Source: Draconibacterium orientale
GTDB taxonomy: Bacteria; Bacteroidota; Bacteroidia; Bacteroidales; Prolixibacteraceae
Direction of reading: 5' to 3'
Assembly (NCBI RefSeq): GCF_000626635.1
Contig: NZ_CP007451.1
Span: forward strand, 4,632,501-4,696,500
DNA length: 64,000 bases
The translations under genes and the position numbers were made by a program. Below are positions 16,928 through 25,424 of this stretch, piece by piece. The notes below the pieces were generated by a model. It did not search any database. It had not been told where the DNA came from and saw only the letters and a program-made list of their open reading frames with translations. Positions within the stretch are counted from its first letter, which is position 1. Each line of letters opens with the position of its first letter.

Positions 16928-17647
16928 TCAGAACCTGACATGTAAGCCAACTGAAGCAGGGCTTATCAATGGTGTAAATGCTATGTCCTTATTTTTCGTT
17001 TTAAAAGGTTGCCAGTTTTTTAATGGTTCGAAATGATAAACCAGGTTGGCAGAAATAATTCCTATGCCTGCTCCGACCAATACATCGGGCAACCAATGTT
17101 CGTTATTTGTAATGCGTAAAATGCCAGTGGTTGTTGCTACCATATAGCCGCTCCACGCCAATAGCGGTTCTGTATCTTTAAACTCGTGGTATAAAACCGT
17201 TGCCCCGGTAAAAGCATTTGCTGTATGACCTGATGGGAATGAATAATTATTGCTACCATCGGGACGTTTAACTTTTGTAATTCCTTTTAGTATTTGCACC
17301 GTAGGAGCAGAAATTAACTGGGAAATTAGCAAGTACTTGGTTTGGTCCCATACCGTGTTTTTATGTTTAAAGCCTAAAGCATCGTAAGCATACATTTGCA
17401 CCATAGGGGTGTACTCTAAAATATTATCGATACTGGTACTGGTACTCGGGAATTTAGGTTGTATGTTTTCTTTAATATCGCCAATGTAAAGTAATCCTCC
17501 GGTAGCCATAAGCGTTAGGGACAAAACCTGTTGCTTTAAAAAGCTTGTTTTTGCATCGGCAAAATTGACTGTTGTGTCTTTTTTCGATGCCAACAAAATT
17601 CCGGGGTTCAGGAATACAATTAAAATCAATAACCGACTCTTTTCCAT
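16928..17647 (-). CDS. PAP2-family phosphatase
   Basis: The protein has 239 residues with an N-terminal signal or anchor (1-20) and several membrane helices. All three acid phosphatase motifs are visible: K-x(6)-RP as GITKVKRPDGS, PSGH in YSFPSGHTANAF, and R-x(5)-H-x(3)-D in LRITNNEHWLPDVLVG. It dephosphorylates a lipid phosphate or pyrophosphate such as undecaprenyl pyrophosphate or lipid A. It is the first gene of the glycolipid operon, 43 nt ahead of the GT2 gene. Confidence 0.86.
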   Translation of the reverse strand: MEKSRLLILIVFLNPGILLASKKDTTVNFADAKTSFLKQQVLSLTLMATGGLLYIGDIKENIQPKFPSTSTSIDNILEYTPMVQMYAYDALGFKHKNTVWDQTKYLLISQLISAPTVQILKGITKVKRPDGSNNYSFPSGHTANAFTGATVLYHEFKDTEPLLAWSGYMVATTTGILRITNNEHWLPDVLVGAGIGIISANLVYHFEPLKNWQPFKTKNKDIAFTPLISPASVGLHVRF

Positions 17648-17862
17648 ACATATTTTTGGGGCTGCAATTTTTATGGTGAGAGCAGTCGATACAGAATAAT
17701 ATGGCTGTATAAAGCACCAGATAAATTACAACCCGATGCTTTATTAACCCTCTTCTCTATACCAGACTACAACACCACTGTGCCCATAATTTTTATTAAT
17801 CTCTCATGTTGTTTTTTTATAAGAGCATTGGGGAAAAGAAAGGTTGGGTGAAAAATGAAATT
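17648..17862. other. Intergenic, no gene seen
   Basis: This spacer lies between the PAP2-led operon and the sigma-factor pair. It holds no ORF or RNA that I can support. The PAP2 promoter should lie just right of 17647 but no clear TAnnTTTG box stands out. Confidence 0.35.
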
Positions 17863-19368
17863 TTATTTGGAATAGTATTTATCTAAACACATAACGGCTC
17901 TGAAACCTCCGAAAACGGGAATGCCGATAAGTTCTTCGTTGCTATAAAAATTATTGAGGTTGACCTTGATTTCGGGGCCAAATTCCATACGCATGCCCGA
18001 TTCGAACGTTTTCTTAAAACCAATTCCGGCGGTTAAACCAAAAGCATGTTTTCGAATGCCTCCGTTTCGTTCGAAAGTAAGGTCGGTTAGATTGTTCCTT
18101 TGTTTAATGTTCGAATAGTTGTCAATCATGTAGTTGTAGTGTACACCTGCATCAAAAAATACGTTGTTAACCTGGTAACGTGCAATTAACGGAATATCGA
18201 TGTACCTTATCCTTAATATAGCATCTACTTCAGCTGTGCCTGGCAAGTTCCCATTACCCGCATTGTTTACCAGGTAATTTCCAGCCAGCGTTTTTAACTT
18301 TTGGTCTTGCGGAAGAGGCGATGGTACATTATATGTATATTCTTCAAAGCTTTGTTTAAAGTAATAGGTTTTTAGTCCGGTGTAAACTGCCCAATTATCG
18401 TTAAGGGCGTATTCAAGCTCAAATCCCCCATTAAATGTAAAGCCCGGATTGTCTGTGTCAAGTTTTTGAAAATTGGGAATATCCGAATCTTCGTCGGTAA
18501 CAAAAAGTGCAGTTATTGTTGGTGTAAAGTTTACTTTTAAGGTAAAATCTTTAAGTATTTTTCCCGAACGGGTGTAGTTGGTGTAATTCTTATTAGGTCT
18601 ATGTTGTTTGTTGGAAAAAAGGCGTTTTGATGATGAACGTTTTTTATTATTCGATTTTACCTTAGAATCCTTGCTTTTCTTATTATCAACACTATTCGAT
18701 ATTTCAGCAATAGCTTTTTCTTCGGTGGTTTCCACAGGTGCTTCATGGTCTCTGTTATTATTTGCCAATGCCGATAAATCAGGGGTTTCTTCCACTTCTT
18801 CCTTTTTCAACTCTGCTACTGTCTCTTTTTCTTCGTTAACCAATTTTTCTTCGCTTATTCCTGTTTTTTCGGTTTTTAATGCTTGTGGTACTTTTTCAAA
18901 TTCATCCGATTTTTGTGTCTGGTTTTTAATAGCAGAAGTTTCGGATTTTGTATTATTCATTTCAACCGAAGCCAACTGATTTTCTTCTTCTTTAGTTAAT
19001 TCATCAGCCTCGTTAACAATATTAGTCTTGTATGTTTTTACAATAATTGGTTCTTCAATTTGCGCTATGTCCTCGGTTTGTTTAGCTTCCTCAGGTTGTG
19101 CGGTTTCCTTTTTTATTTCAATGGTAAGTGGTGCTTCGGGCTTAGCTTGCTTTTCAGGGAGCAGCATAAACAACACCAATCCGGCAATAATTGCAACACT
19201 TGCATATAAGGCAACCTTTAGTCGGACAAAACTTTGCATAGGAACCACTTTGGGCTGAAACCTACTTTCAATTTTATCCCATAGCTCTGGTGCTGGTTCA
19301 ATGGTATGCCCCTCAAAGCTCTCTTTAAGGAAATTATCAAGGTCGTTATGTTCTTTGCCTTTTTTCAT
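17863..19368 (-). CDS. Membrane-anchored outer-membrane-barrel protein linked to ECF sigma factor
   Basis: The protein has 501 residues. The N-terminal 40 residues are an anti-sigma-like cytoplasmic segment (DNFLKESFEGHTIEPAPELWDKIE, trimmed here by description only). A single membrane helix follows at about 47-66, then a long low-complexity linker rich in E, K, T and S (about 75-265), and a PorT-like beta-barrel domain (about 275-500). It overlaps the sigma-factor gene by 4 nt (ATGA). The layout suggests an anti-sigma factor fused to an envelope sensor, or a periplasm-spanning scaffold. Confidence 0.75.
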   Translation of the reverse strand: MKKGKEHNDLDNFLKESFEGHTIEPAPELWDKIESRFQPKVVPMQSFVRLKVALYASVAIIAGLVLFMLLPEKQAKPEAPLTIEIKKETAQPEEAKQTEDIAQIEEPIIVKTYKTNIVNEADELTKEEENQLASVEMNNTKSETSAIKNQTQKSDEFEKVPQALKTEKTGISEEKLVNEEKETVAELKKEEVEETPDLSALANNNRDHEAPVETTEEKAIAEISNSVDNKKSKDSKVKSNNKKRSSSKRLFSNKQHRPNKNYTNYTRSGKILKDFTLKVNFTPTITALFVTDEDSDIPNFQKLDTDNPGFTFNGGFELEYALNDNWAVYTGLKTYYFKQSFEEYTYNVPSPLPQDQKLKTLAGNYLVNNAGNGNLPGTAEVDAILRIRYIDIPLIARYQVNNVFFDAGVHYNYMIDNYSNIKQRNNLTDLTFERNGGIRKHAFGLTAGIGFKKTFESGMRMEFGPEIKVNLNNFYSNEELIGIPVFGGFRAVMCLDKYYSK

Positions 19369-19913
19369 CCAAGCCTACGCTTTTCTTGCTGAATGTGTTT
19401 TTTTAACCTTGCCCTGGCATCATGTAAATTCGACTTCGATGTTCCAACCGAAATGCCAAGCATATCTGCAATTTCGTCGTGTTTGTACCCCTCAATGGCA
19501 TACAGGTTAAGCACCATACGCATTTTTTCGGGCAACTGTTGTATTGTACTTAGTAATTCGTCAATATTAATTTTGTTGTATAACTCGCTATCTTCAACGT
19601 AAACATTTTCAGTGTTTAATGTGTCTTCTGTAAATGTAAGTTTTCTCTTCTTTTTGTAATTTTTTATCGCTTCGTGAATAACAATTTGTTTTGCCCATCC
19701 TCCAACCTTTTCTGCATCATTAAGCTGGTGCAGTTTTTCAAAAAAAAGTAACACACTTTCCTGAAAAATATCTTCTGCATCATTAGTGTTATTGGCATAC
19801 CTGTTCGAAACACTAAGCATCATTGGAGCAATTTGCTGGTACAGTGCTTTGCGTGCTTTGGTATTACCATTAACACTTTTACTTATCAGTTTATGTAACT
19901 TCGATTTTAACAA
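19365..19913 (-). CDS. ECF-type RNA polymerase sigma factor
   Basis: The protein has 182 residues. Region 2 contains NTNDAEDIFQESVLLFFEKL and GGWAKQIVIHEAIKNYKKKR. Region 4 contains LPEKMRMVLNLYAIEGYKH followed by the helix-turn-helix DEIADMLGISVGTSKSNLHD and ARARLKKHI. It is the first gene of a two-gene operon with its probable membrane-bound regulator (17863-19368). Confidence 0.92.
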   Translation of the reverse strand: MLKSKLHKLISKSVNGNTKARKALYQQIAPMMLSVSNRYANNTNDAEDIFQESVLLFFEKLHQLNDAEKVGGWAKQIVIHEAIKNYKKKRKLTFTEDTLNTENVYVEDSELYNKINIDELLSTIQQLPEKMRMVLNLYAIEGYKHDEIADMLGISVGTSKSNLHDARARLKKHIQQEKRRLG

Positions 19914-20172
19914 TCTTTAATATTTAGAGCATTAAATGCAAAAAAGGTTGGGTTTGCTTTTATGTAGGTTCATAAACATGGACCAATTCATAGTTAATTA
20001 TTAATTTATTTGGTATAAACAGTAAACGCGAAGTTATTATTGTTGGTATAATATTCTGCAATAAAATCATTGATTTTATCATTAGTGGTTTGTGTATTAT
20101 AGTTTTTCTTAAAATGGTTTTTTAAGTATTGTTGCACAAAGGCTTATTAAAAGTACATGTGGGGCGGCAAAG
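19914..20172. other. Intergenic upstream of sigma gene and left of array 2
   Basis: The right half should hold the promoter of the sigma operon. No ORF or RNA is seen. Near 20160 the sequence turns GC-richer and passes into hairpin element H. Confidence 0.35.
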
Positions 20173-20232
20173 AACAGCTCTTTTGCAAATTTTGGATATA
20201 GTAGGGCATGTGGGATTTGGAAATGTGCTGTT
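20173..20232 (+). repeat. Array-edge hairpin element H, copy 2
   Basis: The outer stem AACAGC / GCTGTT (6 bp) and inner stem TTTGCAAAT / ATTTGGAAA (8 of 9) are separated by the TCT/TGT internal loop, with a 24-nt apical loop starting TTTGGAT. It is followed by TGTGGGTGGGGTTT, which is also present beside the copy at 31650-31710. Confidence 0.72.
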
Positions 20233-20350
20233 TGTGGGTGGGGTTTCAATTTTGCACTAACCATTCATAGAACGGCGCGTGGGAAAAACAAAATAAATTC
20301 TTTCAATTAGGTAGTTCACTTATTAACGAGCGAATGTCTTTTTTAACCTT
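20233..20350 (+). repeat. Array-edge repeat, left end of array 2
   Basis: This stretch contains GCGTGGG followed by AAAAACAAAATAAATT (20283-20300 region), the reverse complement of the AT block at the right array edges. The left edge of array 3 (31711-31893) has the same order of blocks. No gene is seen. Confidence 0.6.
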
Positions 20351-20543
20351 GTTGCTAACGGCCGCGTGCATGTGGAGTGCGGCATTTGAAAAACTACACT
20401 TCCATTTTAGCCACTGAGCCAATTCGTTTATTCGTATTTATATTTTTCAGCCGATTCGTCAATGACGAATTGGCGTTGTTAAACAAAGCTTTTCTGTTCG
20501 CATACGTAGTCTGCCAGCATTACATATGCACGTTGTTATGGTG
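20351..20543 (-). other. attC-like recombination site 6 (long class)
   Basis: The inverse core GTTGCTAAC (20351-20359) and core GTTATGGTG (20535-20543) bound a 193-nt palindrome with the arms CGTGCATGTGGAGTGC / GCATTACATATGCACG. An almost identical copy is at 31894-32086, where the inverse core differs at one base (TTGCCAAC). Confidence 0.8.
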
Positions 20544-20970
20544 TCGGCAAAAGCCTCTGCGTGGCAGCCCGAAACTTACCTGGGTTTTCCTGAACCGAAG
20601 GAGGGCTGGCGGAATGTTTGCCCCTCCCAAGTGATGTGCCAATTTTGACATTCAGCCCAGGTAACCACGGACTAAAACTTCGGCAGTAAACAACTTCTTT
20701 CCAGCGATAATTTTCACCGGCTTTGTTAAACATGCCGACGTCAGCTAGCTTAACTTGACGGTTAAAATTGGCGCAGGAGTTGACAAACCGCAAACATTGT
20801 GACCGCCCGAACAGGCTTTTGTACGGGCTCTTATGAGCTTAACGCAGCCCCACCAAACAACAAAGCACAGTCAGCCCGCTTAAAAAGAGTGGGGCGTAAA
20901 ACCCACCATACCAATATTTTAAAGAACAAGTTCGCATACTAACGATAACCCCCAAACGCTGCACCATAAC
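20535..20970 (-). other. Cassette 6, short cassette with doubtful ORF
   Basis: The cassette is bounded by GTTATGGTG and CACCATAAC, exact complements. The only sizeable ORF is 85 codons on the minus strand (20536-20793), whose stop TAA lies in the core. The same cassette at 32078-32514 encodes a variant of it with one block of about 18 differing residues. The remaining 170 bp upstream have no ORF. Whether it codes for protein, carries a structured RNA or is a promoter cassette is open. Confidence 0.55.
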
Positions 20971-21098
20971 GGTTGGTACATGTTGTCGGGGCGGATTTCG
21001 GAGAGCGTTCCTGTCCGAAGGACACGGAACTGCGATGCGAGAATCCGCAGTTGGCGTACCACCAAACCCCGCCCTGCAATATGTACTTTGTTAGGCAC
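20962..21098 (-). other. attC-like recombination site 7
   Basis: The inverse core CACCATAAC pairs with 20535; the core GTTAGGCAC (21090-21098) pairs with 21801. This is the clearest member of the family. The outer arms are GGTACAT/ATGTAC and GGGGCGG/CCCGCCC, then CGGATTTC/GAGAATCCG, and the innermost stem is GTTCCTGTCC / GGACACGGAAC with a GAA loop and an unpaired C. Confidence 0.87.
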
Positions 21099-21104
21099 TG
21101 GCTT

Positions 21105-21782
21105 TTATTTTTTGTCATTTAAAATCACTGATATTCCCATTCCGTTAATCGAAAATGAAGGATAATCATTTAAGTCTACACCTGGAATATACGTGTCATA
21201 GTAGTCTTTGTCGAGAAGATGAAATTTCTCAATTGAGTATCTTTTGGTACTCTTGTTAATTTGTCTCAAAAATTCATTAATTTTTTCTTCCAACCACGAA
21301 TTCATAAGAAACTCATCCAGTTTCTGATAACTAATATTTTTATCTCCAAAATGATTCTCGTAACTTTTTGAAAGTTCAGTTGTCATGTCTTTATAATATA
21401 TCGGTGGCTCAAAATAAAATGAATTGAGCCGGTCAATATTAAAGTCTTGCTTAATTTCTGGTAAACAGTCGTTTAATTTGCCAATTGCACTTGAAAATAG
21501 AATTGGTCTGTCGTGATAGAATCTAATTTGCACAGAACTATCTCTCGCATATTCTGTCAAACCAATTTTAAAATCAAGGGTATCTTTATTTGCAACCCAA
21601 CAATATGTGTATGATTTTGCATAGAAATCAATTAATGGCTTATCTATTTTATTCTCAATTTTTACCAATACAGTGTCAATTGAATTTTCTGTCACCTCTG
21701 ATTGGTCTGTATCAGTTTTCTTAGTCGAGTGATTGCAAGACACTAAGGTCAAAATGATTAAAATAGGTAATATCGTTTTCAT
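21105..21782 (-). CDS. Cassette lipoprotein, hypothetical
   Basis: The start at 21782 is chosen because a lipoprotein signal follows (MKTILPILIILTLVSC, Cys at residue 16); the longer frame runs back through the attC site. The mature protein of about 210 residues has a threonine- and aspartate-rich linker and then a mixed alpha/beta domain rich in Y and D. No family is recognised. It is the only gene of cassette 7, with its stop 7 nt from the core. Confidence 0.7.
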   Translation of the reverse strand: MKTILPILIILTLVSCNHSTKKTDTDQSEVTENSIDTVLVKIENKIDKPLIDFYAKSYTYCWVANKDTLDFKIGLTEYARDSSVQIRFYHDRPILFSSAIGKLNDCLPEIKQDFNIDRLNSFYFEPPIYYKDMTTELSKSYENHFGDKNISYQKLDEFLMNSWLEEKINEFLRQINKSTKRYSIEKFHLLDKDYYDTYIPGVDLNDYPSFSINGMGISVILNDKK

Positions 21783-21800
21783 TGGTCTCTTTTTAAGCTT

Positions 21801-21939
21801 GTGCCTAACGGTTGGTACATGTTGTCGGGGCGGATTTCGGAGAGCGTTCCTGTCCGGTAGGACACGGAACTGCGATGCGAGAATCCGCAGTTGGCGTACC
21901 ACCAAACCCCGCCCTGCAATATGTACCGTGTTACCACAC
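21801..21939 (-). other. attC-like recombination site 8
   Basis: This site is nearly identical to site 7 in its body, but its cores differ: GTGCCTAAC pairs with 21090 and GTTACCACAC (21930-21939) pairs with 23562. The combination of near-identical stems and cassette-specific cores is what a history of recombination at the core would give. Confidence 0.87.
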
Positions 21940-21954
21940 GTTTTTTTATTTCAA

Positions 21955-22440
21955 TCAATAATAGTTGTATTCGTATTTGATTATTCCTTTCTGCTCAAAG
22001 ATTCCGTCCTGTCCATTTGTCGATTCATAAACATTTATCTCTGAGATTTTTCCATCGTCCAAATATTGATAAATGTACTTCTGAAAATATAAAGTGTACC
22101 AAGATGAAAAAATATATTCCTGAATTTTACCATTTGAATCATAATTATAGCTTCGAATGTCCTGAATAGTTGTTTTATCATCATCGGCTGAATAGTATGA
22201 TTCTTCAATCATATTATTGTGAGAATCATATTTCCACATTAAAATTCCGTACGGAATCGTAGAATAATCAATACTATCCTCAGTCATATTTCCATTGTTA
22301 TCATATGTGTAGGTGTGAGTTGTTGGGTCATGGTCAAAGAACATCCACCAGCTAAGCATTTGTTTTGGTTTCTTGTCACCATTTTGATATTTATATTCAT
22401 ATTTTTCAACAAGACCATTTTCATTAAAAAACGTCTTCAT
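21955..22440 (-). CDS. YD-repeat lipoprotein, C-terminal part (frameshifted)
   Basis: The ORF has 161 residues of YD-like repeats (YEYKYQNG, YTYDNNGNM, YDSHNNMIEE, YNYDSNGKIQE, YQYLDDGKISE). It is the continuation of 22424-22804: at a T6 run (22427-22432) one base is gained or lost, and the joined reading NEDVFNENGLVEKYEYKY restores a single lipoprotein of about 285 residues, similar to the gene at 332-1363. Confidence 0.68.
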   Translation of the reverse strand: MKTFFNENGLVEKYEYKYQNGDKKPKQMLSWWMFFDHDPTTHTYTYDNNGNMTEDSIDYSTIPYGILMWKYDSHNNMIEESYYSADDDKTTIQDIRSYNYDSNGKIQEYIFSSWYTLYFQKYIYQYLDDGKISEINVYESTNGQDGIFEQKGIIKYEYNYY

Positions 22441-22804
22441 TTGTTAGGTTTCCGTTTGTGTAAGTGAAAACATGGCGATACCTTGAAATTAAGTTATCCT
22501 CTATTTTTTCTGTAAGAACTCCATTTTCGTATGTATATTCCTCAGAGTTTAACCAATTATTTTCGGTGTCAAAATTTTTATTGCTCCGGTACTCCCAAAG
22601 TGTTAAATTCCCATCTTTATCATATTCTTTTGTTTCCCATTTAAATTTACTTGATTCACTTGGCTGTCCATATTTAAATGGTACCATATAAGCAGTAAAA
22701 CTTTTTAAGTTTTTATCAGTCGGATTTGGTTCTTCAAAATCATCTTTACTACACGAAAAAAAGATTAAATAGAAGAGGACTTGAATTAGTAAGATTTTTT
22801 TCAT
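22424..22804 (-). CDS. YD-repeat lipoprotein, N-terminal part (frameshifted)
   Basis: The ORF has 126 residues with a lipobox ending FSC at about residue 18 and the first YD-type repeats (KEYDKDGNLTLWEY, YTYENGVLTEKIE, FTYTNGNLTNE). The frame is lost at a T6 run. It follows 22801-23484 with a 4-nt overlap in cassette 8. Homopolymer location leaves decay, phase variation and sequencing error all possible. Confidence 0.68.
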   Translation of the reverse strand: MKKILLIQVLFYLIFFSCSKDDFEEPNPTDKNLKSFTAYMVPFKYGQPSESSKFKWETKEYDKDGNLTLWEYRSNKNFDTENNWLNSEEYTYENGVLTEKIEDNLISRYRHVFTYTNGNLTNEDVF

Positions 22805-23484
22805 GTTTCGCGGTTTTTAATTTTTTTAGTTAACGGATTATCTTGTTTGCTTAAGTTTTCATTTATTTTTTCTAATTGTGATACTATCTTTTTCCCTTGC
22901 GAATAAAATTCTTGTTTGCTAGTTTCAAAGTCAATTCTAAGTTTTTTATGCCCCAATGAGATACAGAAATCACAGGAGTCAATTTTTTTAGTTTTTCGGC
23001 TTCGTTTGAACTTAATAACTCCGCAGAATTCATCATTGTTTTCTCCAAACTCCTTTGCATTTTTCCAAAGATTCGGTTGCGAATTAACGACTGTTTTGAT
23101 TTTCTGGTTTTTTGACAAGCAAGGAATTTTGCCAAATGTAATTGGCTTGTCAATTGCATTTTTTAATTCTTTTTCCCATTCAATTGAAATCTCATACGCT
23201 GAACCACCACCTATATTTTCCAATACAAGATTTACAATCGGAGAACTTTCAAAGTCCCATTTAACAATTAATTCTGGTTCTGCGTCATCTTCTGATTTCC
23301 ATGTGATTTTGAATGAAATATAGATTGTTATTAGAGCTGTATAAACGGCTAATGATGCTGCAATTGTATTCCATTCTTTTAAGTCATAGGCTTGTTTTGC
23401 TACAAACAGAACAATAAATCCTGATAGCAAAAGGAAAAACATTGATAGACTTCTCCTTATTTTTTTTATGGTTTCGTAGGTCAT
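22801..23484 (-). CDS. Cassette protein with two N-terminal membrane helices
   Basis: The protein has 227 residues, with membrane helices at about 13-30 and 41-58 and a cytoplasmic domain with an immunoglobulin-like beta pattern (PIVNLVLENIGGGSAYEIS, a motif seen in many proteins with this two-helix layout). The C-terminus is basic and helical. The function is unknown. It is the first gene of cassette 8. Confidence 0.65.
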   Translation of the reverse strand: MTYETIKKIRRSLSMFFLLLSGFIVLFVAKQAYDLKEWNTIAASLAVYTALITIYISFKITWKSEDDAEPELIVKWDFESSPIVNLVLENIGGGSAYEISIEWEKELKNAIDKPITFGKIPCLSKNQKIKTVVNSQPNLWKNAKEFGENNDEFCGVIKFKRSRKTKKIDSCDFCISLGHKKLRIDFETSKQEFYSQGKKIVSQLEKINENLSKQDNPLTKKIKNRET

Positions 23485-23561
23485 GTTTGAGTTTTATTCG
23501 CTGGTCGTATTAATGTTATAAAATCATTTAATATTTTGCTCATATGTCTGTCATTTAAAAT

Positions 23562-23697
23562 GTGTGGTAACGGATGGCGGTATGGTTAGTTGCCGATTTC
23601 GAAGTACTTCCCTGTCAAGTTACAACTACTTTTGATACGAGCTGTGCCGCTCGAATACCCACTGCACCGGCAATTAACTATACCGCGTGTTGGCAAC
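23562..23697 (-). other. attC-like recombination site 9
   Basis: The inverse core GTGTGGTAAC pairs over 10 bases with 21930-21939. The core GTTGGCAAC (23689-23697) finds its exact complement at 31894-31902, 8.2 kb away across ordinary genes. The arms GCGGTATGGTTAGTTGCCG / CGGCAATTAACTATACCGC pair almost perfectly. Confidence 0.82.
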
Positions 23698-23861
23698 TGG
23701 TGTTCATTCATATCTGTCTGTTTGTCATTTATTTAGCTTTATTTTCTTGTCATTATCAATCTGCACGAACCTATCTACAAAGTACAAATTTATTTTGTTT
23801 TTTTGAGCGTGGGCAATCCCAAAACCGTCCTGAAAGGCGGTTACTCGGGCAGGAGAGGCGG
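23698..23861 (+). repeat. Array-edge repeat, right end of array 2
   Basis: CTGG after the core, AAATTTATTTTGTTTTTTT, GCGTGGGCAATCC and the hairpin AACCGTC/GGCGGTT match the right edge of array 1 (8314-8453) in order and spacing. No ORF of interest is seen. Confidence 0.65.
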
Positions 23862-23920
23862 AAGCTCTTCCCGCAAACTTTGGATTTGGTTTGGCTTTGA
23901 GCGGTTTGCGGGATGTGCTT
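23862..23920 (+). repeat. Array-edge hairpin element H, copy 3
   Basis: The outer stem AAGC / GCTT and the perfect inner stem TCCCGCAAAC / GTTTGCGGGA (10 bp) are separated by the TCT/TGT internal loop. The apical loop is 25 nt and starts TTTGGATTTGG. The element ends 16 nt before the stop codon of the TolC-like gene. Confidence 0.74.
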
Positions 23921-23935
23921 ACGACTGTGGGATGG

Positions 23936-25351
23936 CTAATTAGTCAAGTTAATTACAGCAAAATACTCACCACATACATAGTCTAAATCTCTGATTAAGT
24001 CTAAATAATTATTTTCCAGTTGTAACAATGTTTCATGCGTTGATACCAGTGACCTGAATGCCTGGATATAATTATCAACACTTTCCTCTTTTAGCAAATA
24101 CGATTCTTTCTTTGTTGCATAAATCCGTTTCCACGATTGCAAACTGGTCGTTGTACTAATCATTTGCTCTTTTTTCTTGGTAAGTGCATCTTTAAGCTGA
24201 AGGATATCTGACTTAATTAGTTTTCTGCGGTCGGCTATAGTGTAATCAATAGCATTAATATCGGCCTGAGCTTTTGCAATGGTGTGCCTGAGTATTTTTG
24301 GGTCATTTATCTTGATTTTAATACCTGCATCAGCCGTAAGAAAATTGCCCTGTTGCATGTTACCAGTGAATTCATAAAAATTATACCTGCCCCCTGTGGT
24401 TGCATAGATATCCCACTTTCCCTTTTCTGCCAGCCTCTTTTTTTCTTCGGCATTTTTTTTAATAATACCCAATACTTTAAATTCGGTGTCATTATTTAAG
24501 GCTTTGTTAAAAATGCTATCAGTAATTTCGTCGATGTAGTATTTACCAACATATCCGGGTTCGTTAAAATCTATTTCTATTTTTGTTAGCTGGACTAACT
24601 GAATTTGTTCAACATTCATATAACGTTGCATTTGGAGCTGCAACGAATATAGTGTAATCTCCCAACCGGTAATTTTTGAATTCAGATTTGTTATTTCGCC
24701 ACTAATTTGCTCCCTGTCTGAATTTGTTGTGGTAATACTATCATCCTCTAATAGGTTAATTAATTCTTTGCGATATTCAATCAGCATTTCATAAATTTTT
24801 ATTCTGGGAACCAGGTCATAATATTGTTCCAGGGCGTTGAGGATATTTTCCCGAACAGCATCAACATAATCAAGGTTTTTTGTGTAAAGCTCATTTTCCT
24901 CAAATGTCCTTTTTATAATTCTTTCCAATGTTCTGGAAGAAGAAAAAAGCGGAAAGCCAATTTCTGTTTCGATGAAATTTATCGTGCCATGCCCCGTGTT
25001 TTGCTCCCAGTCGTTAAATGTACCTAACGCCACACCAATTGACGAACCATCAAAAAACTCTTTTTTCATCCCGGCAGTCATATCAGAAGCATAGTCACCA
25101 TCTGAGTTTGCACTAAATTTTGGAGCAACTATTAACGGGTTAAACTGAGTGTATTCACTTTCAAATAACTTAAAATTGCTCTTTGCCGATTCCAATTCGT
25201 AGTAGGCTGCTTTAATTCTGTCGTTTTGATTGTAAGTTAACCTGATAATATTTTCAGGATACAACATCATGTCAGTTTCAATGCTGATTTGCGAGAATGA
25301 TACCCGGGCAATCAAAAAACAGGTGGCAAAAAGTGCAGTACGCTTATTCAT
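23936..25351 (-). CDS. TolC-family outer-membrane channel protein
   Basis: The protein has 471 residues with a signal peptide (1-20, ending VSFSQ). It shows long heptad-rich helices at about 45-75, 160-235 and 335-465, as in TolC/OEP proteins, with short beta strands between them. It would form the outer-membrane exit duct of an efflux or secretion system, but no inner-membrane pump is in this operon. It is the last gene of a minus-strand block that starts with a two-component system. Confidence 0.78.
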   Translation of the reverse strand: MNKRTALFATCFLIARVSFSQISIETDMMLYPENIIRLTYNQNDRIKAAYYELESAKSNFKLFESEYTQFNPLIVAPKFSANSDGDYASDMTAGMKKEFFDGSSIGVALGTFNDWEQNTGHGTINFIETEIGFPLFSSSRTLERIIKRTFEENELYTKNLDYVDAVRENILNALEQYYDLVPRIKIYEMLIEYRKELINLLEDDSITTTNSDREQISGEITNLNSKITGWEITLYSLQLQMQRYMNVEQIQLVQLTKIEIDFNEPGYVGKYYIDEITDSIFNKALNNDTEFKVLGIIKKNAEEKKRLAEKGKWDIYATTGGRYNFYEFTGNMQQGNFLTADAGIKIKINDPKILRHTIAKAQADINAIDYTIADRRKLIKSDILQLKDALTKKKEQMISTTTSLQSWKRIYATKKESYLLKEESVDNYIQAFRSLVSTHETLLQLENNYLDLIRDLDYVCGEYFAVINLTN

Positions 25352-25424
25352 TTTTTAAACTTTCAGTTTATCAATAATTTAGGATGATTAATTTAGTTTT
25401 TCCTGATGAACAAAAATTTAACAA

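Noticed and set aside
20377-20634. 85-codon plus-strand ORF at array 2 start (and similar at 31704-32177)
   Set aside because: Runs through the long attC and into the cassette in the opposite direction to the other cargo; judged a shadow.
24307-24492. Small ORF on minus strand inside the TolC-like gene (and many similar ones elsewhere)
   Set aside because: Fully contained in a well-supported gene in another frame.
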